Part shown: positions 26,870 to 34,998 of the stretch, piece by piece
Numbering within the stretch: the first letter of the stretch is position 1
How the letters are laid out: every line of letters begins with the position of its first letter
Translations under genes and position numbers: made by a program
Assembly (NCBI RefSeq): GCF_030412785.1
Contig: NZ_CP125295.1
Location: 4,340,001-4,404,000, forward strand
Direction: 5' to 3'
DNA: 64,000 bases
From: Paraburkholderia sabiae
GTDB taxonomy: Bacteria > Pseudomonadota > Gammaproteobacteria > Burkholderiales > Burkholderiaceae
Notes under the pieces: generated by a model
The model's database searches: none
The model's input: the letters and a program-made list of their open reading frames with translations, nothing else
What the model was told of the DNA's origin: nothing

Positions 26870-27835
26870 TCAGCAAGGCTCCGGCACCGACGGCGCCGTG
26901 ACGCGGCGTGGCGCCGCTGTGCCGTCGGCGGCACTGTTTTCGCCGAGGCGCGCGAGCGCCCATTCGCGGAACAGTTCGACTTTCTTCGTGCGGGCCTTGT
27001 CGTTCGGCGACGAGACGTAATACGCGGAACTGGAAGGCACGCGCACATCGAACGGCGCGACGAGCTTGCCGCTCGCCAGGTCGCCGTCGACGAGCGGCGT
27101 GCGGCCGATCGCGATGCCGACGCCATCGACCGCTGCCGCGAGCGATGTCAGCTGCAGATGGAACACCGACTCGCCCGCGAATTCGACGGGCTCGCGCACG
27201 GCGGCTTCGAGCCATGCAGGCCAGTCGTCCTGATACATCGAATAGAAGTACGTGCGAATCTGCCGCATGCGTGCGAGGCCTTCCGCGACCGAGCCGAACT
27301 TGCCCGCTTCTTCGAGCACGGCGGGCGAGCACACGGGGAAGAACTCCTCGCCGTGCAGACGGTCCGAGCGCGCCGATGCCCAGCGCCCCGAACCATAACG
27401 GATGGCGACGTCGTAGCTGTTGCGGTCGAACTCGTTGAACGTGGAACTGGTGGCGACGTGCACCGTGATGTCGGGATACGCGCGCTGGAATTCAGGCAAC
27501 GCGGGGATCAGGCATTTGACCGCGTAGGTGGGCAGACAGGTGACCGTGAGGACCGTGCTCGGCTTCTTCTTGCGTGCATGCGCCGTGGCCAGCGACAGCA
27601 GATTGATGGCCTCGTGCACGGAATCCAGGTACTCGCGTGCCGCCGGCGTCAAGGTGAGGACATTGCGGCGCCGCACGAACAGCTTGATCTCGAGGCGTTC
27701 CTCGAGCGTCTTGATCTGATGGCTGATCGCCGTTTGCGTCAGTTCGAGTTCCTGCGCTGCACGGGTGAAGCTGAGGTGTCGCGATGCCGCCTCGAACGCA
27801 AGCAAGCTCTGCAGAGAGGGTATGTAGGGTCTCAT
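26870..27835 (-). CDS. LysR-family regulator, GcvA-like, co-transcribed with the CoA ligase
   Basis: The 321-residue protein opens with SLQSLLAFEAASRHLSF and the helix-turn-helix AAQELELTQTAISHQIKTLE, the GcvA type of LysR regulator. The effector domain shows FNEFDRNSYDVAIRYGSGRW, also typical of that subgroup. It lies upstream of and in the same direction as the CoA ligase, which is unusual for LysR genes, and is divergent from the thioesterase gene with copy 5 of the shared inverted repeat in the gap. It is the only regulator inside the 10.6-32.5 kb cluster, so it is the best candidate to bind those repeats; this is untested. Confidence 0.9.
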   Translation of the reverse strand: MRPYIPSLQSLLAFEAASRHLSFTRAAQELELTQTAISHQIKTLEERLEIKLFVRRRNVLTLTPAAREYLDSVHEAINLLSLATAHARKKKPSTVLTVTCLPTYAVKCLIPALPEFQRAYPDITVHVATSSTFNEFDRNSYDVAIRYGSGRWASARSDRLHGEEFFPVCSPAVLEEAGKFGSVAEGLARMRQIRTYFYSMYQDDWPAWLEAAVREPVEFAGESVFHLQLTSLAAAVDGVGIAIGRTPLVDGDLASGKLVAPFDVRVPSSSAYYVSSPNDKARTKKVELFREWALARLGENSAADGTAAPRRVTAPSVPEPC

Positions 27836-28013
27836 CTAGATGTCAGCGCAATGCAAGTCACCTGGTAACGGATTGTAGCGGGTTTCCTCTACGCGCTCCG
27901 ACGCTCTGCGCGGCGCTGCAGAGCCCGCACGAGGCCACACGGCGGCCCAGGTCGAACGCCGCCGGATGCACGGATGATCGACCCGTTATGACCCCTCGCG
28001 AAAATGAAACTTT

Positions 28014-28030
28014 TTCATGCCGGACATGAG
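28014..28030. promoter_or_regulatory. shared 17-bp operator, copy 5 (LysR/thioesterase gap)
   Basis: TTCATGC-CGG-ACATGAG, identical in arms to copy 3. Flanked by TTT and AAAA, which extends the dyad. Centre about 235 bases upstream of the thioesterase start and 187 from the LysR start. The rest of the 27836-28256 gap shows no gene. Confidence 0.75.
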
Positions 28031-28256
28031 AAAAGTTAGTTTGCGCGTGCCGAAAGCGCTCGGGCACTCTTGATCCGGTCGAACGAAGCGTCCTCCATCG
28101 GCGCACACGAATCAATTGTTACAAACCCGGAACATCGCGTGTTCAACGGCAAGGCAATGGTCAGCTGTGCGCTCGTGCGAAGCCACGTCGGCACGGCAAG
28201 GACAACAAGAAGCGATGCGCGGAATGAGCCGCTGATCGCAGAGAGGAAAACGAACG

Positions 28257-28694
28257 ATGGACATCGATGTACTGGAAAACCCGTTTCTTGCCAGCCTCGG
28301 CATGACGCGTACCGACTGGCGCGAAGGCTACGCGGAGTTCTGCCTCGACCTGCAACCGGAACTGCTGAATCGCCAGCGCGTGCTGCAGGGCGGCGTGGTC
28401 GCCACGCTGCTCGACGCGGCATGCGGATACGCGGGACTGTATAGCGCCGATCCGCAGCGGCCGATTCACGGCGTGACGCTGTCGCTGACGCTGAACTTCC
28501 TCGACAAGGGCGTGGGCACCACGCTGATCGGCAAGGGCTTTCTCGAACGCAAGGGGCGCTCGATCTTCTTCGCGCGCGGCGAAGCGTGGATCGATTCGAC
28601 AACGCTGATTGCCACTGCGCAAGGCACGTTCAAGTACGCGGGCGGATATGGACGGCGCGAACCGTCGGGCGCACGCGGGGGCGAACTCGACTGA
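28257..28694 (+). CDS. PaaI-type hotdog-fold acyl-CoA thioesterase
   Basis: The 145-residue protein has the hotdog pattern of the PaaI/YdiI group: LLNRQRVLQGGVVATLLDAACGYA, where the QGG and the acidic residue on the long helix serve binding and catalysis, then THSLTLNFL-like GVTLSLTLNFLDKG. It cleaves an acyl- or aroyl-CoA to free acid and CoA. Start ATG 28257 after GAGAGGAAAA. It is first in a unit with UbiD2, a CoxG-like protein and an MFS carrier, although a second shared operator lies between it and UbiD2. It could release CoA from the pathway product or rescue trapped CoA. Confidence 0.85.
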   Translation: MDIDVLENPFLASLGMTRTDWREGYAEFCLDLQPELLNRQRVLQGGVVATLLDAACGYAGLYSADPQRPIHGVTLSLTLNFLDKGVGTTLIGKGFLERKGRSIFFARGEAWIDSTTLIATAQGTFKYAGGYGRREPSGARGGELD

Positions 28695-28739
28695 CGGGCG
28701 GCAGCACGTGGACAGCGCATGGGCAGCGCATGAATCGTT

Positions 28740-28756
28740 CTCATCCGTGACATGAA
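28740..28756. promoter_or_regulatory. shared 17-bp operator, copy 6 (ubiD2 side)
   Basis: CTCATCC-GTG-ACATGAA, the most degenerate copy: the right arm is intact and the left arm has two changes from the consensus, but it lies in a wider dyad with GTTC and GAAC outside. Centre 115 bases upstream of the ubiD2 GTG, nearly the same distance as copy 4 to its gene. Confidence 0.6.
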
Positions 28757-28862
28757 CGATGGTCGTTTGCGCGGCGTAGGGCATTGCTTCAATGTTGCAG
28801 CACGAGAACAACCACCTTGTTTGGAATCGGAGCAAGACGCTGCTCGACAGGAGACACAGGAC

Positions 28863-30320
28863 GTGACACAGGGTTCGAATACTCACTCGCTGGATCTGCG
28901 CGCATGGCTGGACGAGGCGCGCGCGCTCGATGAACTGGCCGACGTATCGGGTGCCGACTGGAATCTGGAACTGGGCGCCATCAGCGAGCTGAATGTGAAG
29001 AAGGCGCGTCCCGCCGCGCTGCTGTTCGACGATATCCCCGGCTATCCCAGCGGACATCGCGTGCTGACATGCAGCACCGCGAGTCCCGCGCGCCTTTCCT
29101 CGATTCTGCGCGTCGGGCATCAGGCGGACCATCGCGCACTCGTGGAGACGCTGCGCGGCAAGCCGAAGCAATGGCAGGCGCACGCACCCGAATACGCGCC
29201 CGTGACGGTTGCGGGCGGTCCTGTGTTCGACAACGTCCAGTCGGGCGCCGACGTCGATCTCTTTTCGTTTCCCGCGCCGCTGTGGCATGAGAAGGACGGC
29301 GGACGATACATCGGCACGGGTTGCATGGTCGTGACGAAGGATCTCGACTCCGACTGGATCAACGTCGGCACCTATCGCGTGATGATTCACGACAGGAACC
29401 ACGTCGGCCTCGACATGATTCCCGGCAAGCACGGCGCCATCCAGTACGACAAGCACATGAAAGCGGGCAAGCCGTTCCCGGTCGCGATCGTGATCGGCTG
29501 CGATCCGCTCGGCTATCTGATCTCGGGCATCGAAGTGCCGTTCGGCATGTGCGAGTACAACTACATCGGCGCGATCCTGAAGCAGCCCGTTTCCGTGGTG
29601 AAGGGGCAGTTGACGGACCTGCCGTTCCCGTCCGCATCGGAGATCGTGATCGAGGGCTACGCGCATCCCGGCGACGTGAGGATAGAAGGACCGTTCGGCG
29701 AATTTCACGGCTATTACCCGGGCAAGGCGGAGACCGCGCCCGTCGTGACCATCGAGCGCATCTACTACCGCAACAACCCGATCATCATGGGCAGCCCGCC
29801 CGCCAAGCCGCCCAACGACTATTCGTATTCGAAGGCGGTGATGCGCTCGGCACTGCTCGTCGATGCATTGCAGGCGGCGGGCGTGCCGGATGTCGTTGGC
29901 GTGTGGGCACATGAAATCGGCGGCGCGCGCATGTTCAACGTCGTGGCGATCCGCCAGCGCTACGCGGGCCACGCGCGCCAGGCGGGACACATTCTCAGCC
30001 AGTGCGGCGTCGGTGCATACATGTCGCGCTATTCGATCGTGGTCGACGAGGATATCGATCCGTCGAATCTGCAGGAAGTGATGTGGGCCGTCGCCACCCG
30101 CACTGATCCCGACATCGATATCGACATCGTCAGGCGCGGGATGGGTTCGAAGAACGATCCGATGTCGATTGCGAACCCGTACAAGGCGCCGTTCAACTCG
30201 AAGGCGGTCATCGACGCGTGTCGTCCGTTCGATTTTCTGCACGAGTTTCCGCAGGTCGCGGAAGCCAGCAAGGAACTGCAGGAAAAGACGCGCGCGAAAT
30301 GGCAACACATTCTGGGCTGA
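28863..30320 (+). CDS. UbiD-family prenyl-FMN-dependent decarboxylase (second copy)
   Basis: The 485-residue protein has the canonical UbiD length. IEGPFGEFHGYYPG carries Glu275 and Glu280, matching the catalytic Glu pair of Fdc1, and HEKDGGRYIGTGCMVVTKD is the region with prenyl-FMN-binding residues. GTG 28863 is chosen because AGGAG precedes it and the N-terminus then aligns with the family; the in-frame ATG 28752 lies within the operator copy and would add an unrelated stretch. It is distinct from the UbiD at 11.6 kb, so the pathway may remove two carboxylates or use two substrates. A CoxG-like gene and an MFS gene follow. Confidence 0.93.
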   Translation: MTQGSNTHSLDLRAWLDEARALDELADVSGADWNLELGAISELNVKKARPAALLFDDIPGYPSGHRVLTCSTASPARLSSILRVGHQADHRALVETLRGKPKQWQAHAPEYAPVTVAGGPVFDNVQSGADVDLFSFPAPLWHEKDGGRYIGTGCMVVTKDLDSDWINVGTYRVMIHDRNHVGLDMIPGKHGAIQYDKHMKAGKPFPVAIVIGCDPLGYLISGIEVPFGMCEYNYIGAILKQPVSVVKGQLTDLPFPSASEIVIEGYAHPGDVRIEGPFGEFHGYYPGKAETAPVVTIERIYYRNNPIIMGSPPAKPPNDYSYSKAVMRSALLVDALQAAGVPDVVGVWAHEIGGARMFNVVAIRQRYAGHARQAGHILSQCGVGAYMSRYSIVVDEDIDPSNLQEVMWAVATRTDPDIDIDIVRRGMGSKNDPMSIANPYKAPFNSKAVIDACRPFDFLHEFPQVAEASKELQEKTRAKWQHILG

Positions 30321-30440
30321 CGCCGCACGACGCGGCATGAAGCGGCGCGCGACGCGCCATATACCGATCATGCAGGCCGCCGCCATTTGCGGCGCGCTGG
30401 ATTGCGCGCCATCGACGGCGGCCGGAAAGGAGAATTGCAC

Positions 30441-31076
30441 ATGGAACTGACAGGCGAACAGATTCTGCCGCTGCCGCGCGAACGCGTATGGGCTGCGTTG
30501 AACGATCCGGAGATTCTCAAGGCGTCGGTGCCGGGCTGCGAGTCGTTCGAACGCGTCGACGACAACCAGTTTCAGATGGTGATGGCGGCGACGGTCGGCC
30601 CTATCAAGGCGCGCTTCAAGGGCAAGATGATGCTGACCGATCTGCAGCCGCCGCAATCGTATTCGATGACCTTCGAAGGATCGGGCGGCGCGGCCGGGTT
30701 CGGCAAGGGAGGCGCGCACGTCGATCTGCTGACGGACGGCGGCGGCACGCGTCTCGTGTACCGGTCGCACGCGCAGGTCGGCGGCCGTCTCGCACAGGTC
30801 GGCGCGCGGCTGATCGACGGGGTCGCGCGCAAGATGGCCGAAGATTTCTTTGGCCGCTTCACGGAGGCCGTCGTCGGGCCGCAGGCACAGGCATCGGCAG
30901 AAGATGCAGCGACGGCAGCCGATGCCGCGTCGGACGGCTCGACCGTCCACGCATCGCCCGACGTCAGGCAGCATGCATCGGCGAAAAGCACGCAGGGCGC
31001 CAGCAGCAAAACACTGACGTGGGCATTGGGCCTCGTCGTCGTCATCGCGCTGGTCGCCGTGTACGCATTGCATTGA
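30441..31076 (+). CDS. CoxG-like SRPBCC protein with C-terminal membrane anchor
   Basis: The 211-residue protein has an N-terminal SRPBCC/CoxG domain (EQILPLPRERVWAALNDPEILKASVPGCE, a typical opening) over about residues 1-145, then a low-complexity Ala/Ser linker and one hydrophobic segment near the end (TWALGLVVVIALVAVYAL). CoxG of carboxydotrophs anchors the CO dehydrogenase to the inner membrane, and related proteins occur with many Mo-hydroxylases. It probably tethers the Mo-hydroxylase at 18.6-22.3 kb to the respiratory chain. Start ATG 30441 after AAAGGAG. It sits apart from the hydroxylase operon but under the same operator family. Confidence 0.88.
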   Translation: MELTGEQILPLPRERVWAALNDPEILKASVPGCESFERVDDNQFQMVMAATVGPIKARFKGKMMLTDLQPPQSYSMTFEGSGGAAGFGKGGAHVDLLTDGGGTRLVYRSHAQVGGRLAQVGARLIDGVARKMAEDFFGRFTEAVVGPQAQASAEDAATAADAASDGSTVHASPDVRQHASAKSTQGASSKTLTWALGLVVVIALVAVYALH

Positions 31077-31103
31077 CCAGAACGACGGGGAGAGGAGACG
31101 ACA

Positions 31104-32519
31104 ATGCAGGAAAGCAATGCGCTGCATGACGCGGTGAGAGAAGGAGCCGCGCAGAATGCAGCCGTTCATGCGACGGCAGACGCGGCGGAAGCGGCGCTGA
31201 TCCGGCGGATCGAGAGCGTGCCGTTCTCGCGATGGCATACGAAGGCGCGCATCATCATTGGCAGCGCGACATTCTTCGACGCCTTCGATGCGCTGTCGAT
31301 CGCGTTCGTGCTGCCCGTGCTGATCGGTCTGTGGCATATCGAGCCGCTCGAAATCGGTGTGCTGATCGGCGCGAGCTATATCGGGCAATTCGTTGGCGCG
31401 CTGATCTTCGGCTGGTATGCGGAGCGGCACGGGCGGATCCGCAGCGCGACCATCTCGATTGCAATCATGTCCGTGATGAGCATGGGCTGCGCGATGAGCG
31501 GCAGCTTCGCGATGCTGCTCGTGTGCCGCTTCGTGCAGGGCATCGGCGTCGGCGGCGAGATGCCCGTGGCGGCGACGTACATCAGCGAGCTGTCGAACGC
31601 ACATGGGCGCGGCAAATACTTTCTGCTGTACGAACTCATCTTCCCCGTTGGATTGATGGCGACGGGGCAGGTTGGGGCGTGGCTCGTTCCTGTGATCGGA
31701 TGGAAGGTCATGTTCTGGATCGGTGCAGTGCCAGGCCTGATCATCACGCTGCTTGTCGCACGCTTGCCAGAATCGCCGCGCTGGCTGATTTCAAAAGGGC
31801 GCCTCGACGAAGCCGACACCGTCGTCAAGGCGATGGAAGCGAGCACCGATCGCCGCATCGCACCGAGTCACAGAAAACAGCCCGGGAATGCCGGCGTAAA
31901 TGCACGCGCAGGCTGGCGCGAACTGCTGTCACCGTTTTACCGCGGACGGACGCTCGTTGTGTGGGCGCTGTGGGCGAGTGCGTTCTTCATCGCGAACAGT
32001 CTGAACAACTGGCTGCCTACGCTGTACCGTTCGCTTTATCACCTGCCGTTGCAGACGGCACTGCGCGCCGCATCGATGACGAACGTCGCGCAGGTCGCGT
32101 TGCTGCTCGTCTGCGCGTATGTGATCGATCGCGTCGGGCGCCGGAACTGGACCGTGGCGGCTTTCTGCCTCGCCGCCGTGCTGTTTGCGTGCCTCGGTCT
32201 GTTCGGCGCGCACGACGTATGGAGCGCGATGGTGCTCGGCACATTGAGCTATGGACTCGTCGGTTCGATCGCGGCCGTGCTCTATCTCTACACGCCCGAG
32301 GTCTACCCGACCCGAATGCGCGCAACCAGCACCGGACTCGCGACGTCATGGCTGCGGCTGGCATCGGCCGTCGGACCATCGCTTGCCGGATTGCTGCTGC
32401 ACAAGCACGGCATCGCTTCAGTGTTCGTGATGTTTGCGCTAGTGGCCGTGTTCGGCGCGCTCTGCGCGATGAAGATGACCGAGACACGCGAGCGAAGCCT
32501 GGAAGAAATCGCACCTTAG
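31104..32519 (+). CDS. MFS transporter, sugar/aromatic-acid symporter type
   Basis: The 471-residue inner-membrane protein has about 12 hydrophobic segments, FFDAFDALSIAFVLP in helix 1, RLPESPRWLISKGR in the central region and PEVYPTRMRATSTG in the second half. The N-terminal 40 residues are hydrophilic. It follows the CoxG-like gene by 27 bases with GGAGAGGAG before the start, so it is the last gene of the ubiD2 unit. It is the third importer (with the ABC system and the MFS at 22.4 kb) within one apparent regulon. Confidence 0.88.
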   Translation: MQESNALHDAVREGAAQNAAVHATADAAEAALIRRIESVPFSRWHTKARIIIGSATFFDAFDALSIAFVLPVLIGLWHIEPLEIGVLIGASYIGQFVGALIFGWYAERHGRIRSATISIAIMSVMSMGCAMSGSFAMLLVCRFVQGIGVGGEMPVAATYISELSNAHGRGKYFLLYELIFPVGLMATGQVGAWLVPVIGWKVMFWIGAVPGLIITLLVARLPESPRWLISKGRLDEADTVVKAMEASTDRRIAPSHRKQPGNAGVNARAGWRELLSPFYRGRTLVVWALWASAFFIANSLNNWLPTLYRSLYHLPLQTALRAASMTNVAQVALLLVCAYVIDRVGRRNWTVAAFCLAAVLFACLGLFGAHDVWSAMVLGTLSYGLVGSIAAVLYLYTPEVYPTRMRATSTGLATSWLRLASAVGPSLAGLLLHKHGIASVFVMFALVAVFGALCAMKMTETRERSLEEIAP

Positions 32520-32718
32520 CTAAAGCGATCCCTGTTTTCAGCGTTTTTCCAGCAAAGGAGCACGACGAAACAGCGAACATGAACCGGGCGTGAGACGCGC
32601 TAACGCGTCTGTCATCGACTGTAACGAGTTGCGCTTCGCAGTTGCGTCGCGTGTGGCGCGTTGTACCCGTTTCTGGGGGTAAGATGGGGTTTACGCTAAA
32701 GCCCTATCGGAGGCCACC

Positions 32719-33015
32719 ATGAAACTCATTGCAAATGCTGCGGCACTTTCCGCAGCCTTGCTGTTGCCGTTTGCCGCGTACGCACAATCAACGGCACCGC
32801 TCACGCGCGACCAGGTCCGGCAGCAGATTATCGAAATCGAGAATGCGGGCTACAACCCGTCGACGTCGGATCCCACTGCCTATCCCGAGAACATCCAGGC
32901 AGCGCAGAGACGTCTCGACGCGCTCAAGGCGAACGGCGGCTACGGTGGCGTCGCCGCCGCTTCGGTCAGTTCCGGATCAGGGCGAACGTTTTATCAGGGC
33001 GATGATTCTCAGTAA
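32719..33015 (+). CDS. DUF4148 small periplasmic protein
   Basis: The 98-residue protein has a signal peptide ending AAYAQ and a mature part with LTRDQVRQQIIEIENAGYNP and YPENIQAAQRRLDALK, the pattern of the DUF4148 family abundant in Burkholderiaceae. Its role is unknown; such proteins are often multi-copy and exported. It is a single gene with AGGAGG-like CGGAGG before the start. The next 220 bases (33016-33238) contain nothing I can support. Confidence 0.88.
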   Translation: MKLIANAAALSAALLLPFAAYAQSTAPLTRDQVRQQIIEIENAGYNPSTSDPTAYPENIQAAQRRLDALKANGGYGGVAAASVSSGSGRTFYQGDDSQ

Positions 33016-33238
33016 CAGCGCAAATCAGTGCATTGTTGACAGTACATCGCGTGAACGAGGGACGCGACCTCGCATTCTTTAGCGCTATCGTCATGGCGGG
33101 CACAAGGCACCGGAAGTCCGAGCCTTGCACCACGCAATCCGATCGTTCGCGCCATGTACCGATCTCTCCTGGCGAAGCAGCCATGGAGAGCAGGGAACGC
33201 TGTATTCCTGAGCTTTGGCAGCTTAGCCCGGCAGGCAA

Positions 33239-33922
33239 TCAGTCCACATAGCGCAGTCCCGCTTTCTCGAGCGGACCGCGCATGTTGTACATGTCGAGGC
33301 CGAGCACGCCCGACGCCAGCTTCGCGCGCTTCTCTTCCTCAAAAGCCTCCCGCGCCACAGCCTTTTCCAGCACCTGTGCCGCCAGTGCCTCGGGTACCGC
33401 AACCACGCCATCGTCATCGGCCACGATGACGTCGCCCGGATGCACCAGCCCGCCCGCGCACACGACAGGAACGTTCACCGAACCGAGCGTCGCCTTCACC
33501 GTGCCCTTCGACGAAATCGCCTTGCTCCACACGGGAAACTGCATGTCGGTGAGCACACGCACATCGCGCACGCCGCCGTCGATGATCAGCGCACGCGCGC
33601 CGCGCGCCTTGAAGCTCGTCGCCAGCAGGTCGCCGAAGAAGCCGTCCGTGTTGTCCGTCGTGCAGGCCGCGACGACGACATCGCCCGGCTGGATCTGTTC
33701 GGCGGCGACGTGCAGCATCCAGTTGTCGCCCGGCTGCAGCAGCACCGTGACGGCCGTGCCGCCGACCTGCGCGCCCGAATAGATCGGACGCATGTACGGC
33801 TTCAGCAGACCGACGCGTCCCATTGCCTCATGCACCGTCGCGCTGCCGAGCGCGCCGAGTTTCGCCGCGACGTTGCCGTCCGCGCGTTTGATGTTGCGAT
33901 ACACCACTCCGAGTTCGTACAT
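33239..33922 (-). CDS. ligK: 4-carboxy-4-hydroxy-2-oxoadipate aldolase (LigK/RraA family)
   Basis: The 227-residue protein has the RraA-like fold and the HMG/CHA aldolase motifs: [25 protein letters not shown] near residue 100, IIDGGVRD with the Arg-Asp pair of the active site, and [12 protein letters not shown]. LigK/GalC/ProA cleaves 4-carboxy-4-hydroxy-2-oxoadipate to pyruvate and oxaloacetate with a divalent metal. The length equals that of known LigK proteins. Its start is two bases after the stop of the LigJ-like gene, and the two enzymes act in sequence, which strongly supports both calls. Confidence 0.9.
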   Translation of the reverse strand: MYELGVVYRNIKRADGNVAAKLGALGSATVHEAMGRVGLLKPYMRPIYSGAQVGGTAVTVLLQPGDNWMLHVAAEQIQPGDVVVAACTTDNTDGFFGDLLATSFKARGARALIIDGGVRDVRVLTDMQFPVWSKAISSKGTVKATLGSVNVPVVCAGGLVHPGDVIVADDDGVVAVPEALAAQVLEKAVAREAFEEEKRAKLASGVLGLDMYNMRGPLEKAGLRYVD

Positions 33923-33924
33923 GT

Positions 33925-34950
33925 TCACTTTCCTTGAGCTTTGAGCGCGGCATCGAGACGCGGATACACGCGCCGTGCGTTGCCTTCGTAGATCTTGTAG
34001 CGCTGTTCGGGATTCATGTCGGCGGCTTCGACGTAGCGCTTCGTATCGTCGAAATAGTGGCCCGTCTGCGGATCGATACCGCGCACCGCGCCGATCATCT
34101 CGCTCGCGAACAGGATGTTGTCGACGGGAATCACGTTCGTGAGCAGATCGATGCCCGGCTGGTGATACACGCAGGTATCGAAGAAGATGTTGTTGAGCAG
34201 ATGCTCCTGCAACGGCGGCTTCTTCATTTCCTGCGCGAGTCCGCGGAAACGGCCCCAGTGATACGGCACCGCGCCGCCGCCGTGCGGAATCACGAAACGC
34301 AGCGTCGGGAAATCGCGGAACAGGTCCGACGTCAGGCATTGCATGAACGCGGTCGTGTCGGCGTTCAGATAGTGCGCGCCCGTCGTGTGGAAGCAGGCGT
34401 TGCAGCTCGTGCTGACGTGCACCATCGCGGGAATGTCGTACTCGACCATCTTTTCGTAGATCGGATACCAGTAGCGGTCGGACAGCGGTGGGCTCGTCCA
34501 GTGACCGCCCGACGGATCGGGATTCAGATTGATCGCGACATTGCCGTACTGCTCGACGCACTTCACGAGTTCGGGAATGCAGGTGGCAACGTCCACGCCG
34601 GGGCTTTGCGGCAGCATCGCGGCGGGAATGAAATGCTCGGGAAACAGCTGGCTCACGCGATAGCACAGCTCATTGCAGATTGCGGCCCATGTGCTCGAGA
34701 CTTCGAAGTCGCCGATGTGATGCGCCATGAAACTCGCGCGCGGACTGAACACGGTCAGGTCGAGACCGCGCTCGCGCATCAGACGCAACTGGTTCTGCTC
34801 GATCGATTCGCGCAGCTCGTCGTCGGTGATGTGCAGTTCGGACGCCTTCGGCATGTCCGACGGATTATTGATGCCAGCAATCTGGCGGTTGCGCCACGCT
34901 TCCAGCGCTTTTGGCGCGGTCGTGTAGTGGCCGTGAATGTCGATGATCAA
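33925..34950 (-). CDS. ligJ: 4-oxalomesaconate hydratase (LigJ-type amidohydrolase)
   Basis: The 341-residue protein aligns from memory with Sphingobium LigJ over its whole length: MIIDIHGHY (metal-binding His pair), [62 protein letters not shown] and [18 protein letters not shown]. LigJ adds water to 4-oxalomesaconate to give 4-carboxy-4-hydroxy-2-oxoadipate, a zinc-dependent step of protocatechuate 4,5-cleavage and gallate degradation. The adjacent aldolase uses its product. It is distinct from the unrelated GalB-type hydratase of pseudomonads. Confidence 0.92.
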   Translation of the reverse strand: MIIDIHGHYTTAPKALEAWRNRQIAGINNPSDMPKASELHITDDELRESIEQNQLRLMRERGLDLTVFSPRASFMAHHIGDFEVSSTWAAICNELCYRVSQLFPEHFIPAAMLPQSPGVDVATCIPELVKCVEQYGNVAINLNPDPSGGHWTSPPLSDRYWYPIYEKMVEYDIPAMVHVSTSCNACFHTTGAHYLNADTTAFMQCLTSDLFRDFPTLRFVIPHGGGAVPYHWGRFRGLAQEMKKPPLQEHLLNNIFFDTCVYHQPGIDLLTNVIPVDNILFASEMIGAVRGIDPQTGHYFDDTKRYVEAADMNPEQRYKIYEGNARRVYPRLDAALKAQGK

Positions 34951-34998
34951 TTGCGTGCTCCTGCCTGAAGTACGTTGCGCCGCGCTTCTTCTGCCGCG

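Noticed and set aside
28752..28862. Upstream ATG start for the second UbiD protein
   Set aside because: The ATG is within the operator copy 6, the added residues do not look like UbiD, and GTG 28863 has a proper ribosome binding site.
28161..31604. 1147-codon open frame on the minus strand opposite the thioesterase-UbiD-CoxG genes
   Set aside because: It is His/Arg/Asp-rich with no recognisable fold and lies wholly antisense to well-supported genes; long antisense frames are expected at this GC content and codon bias.
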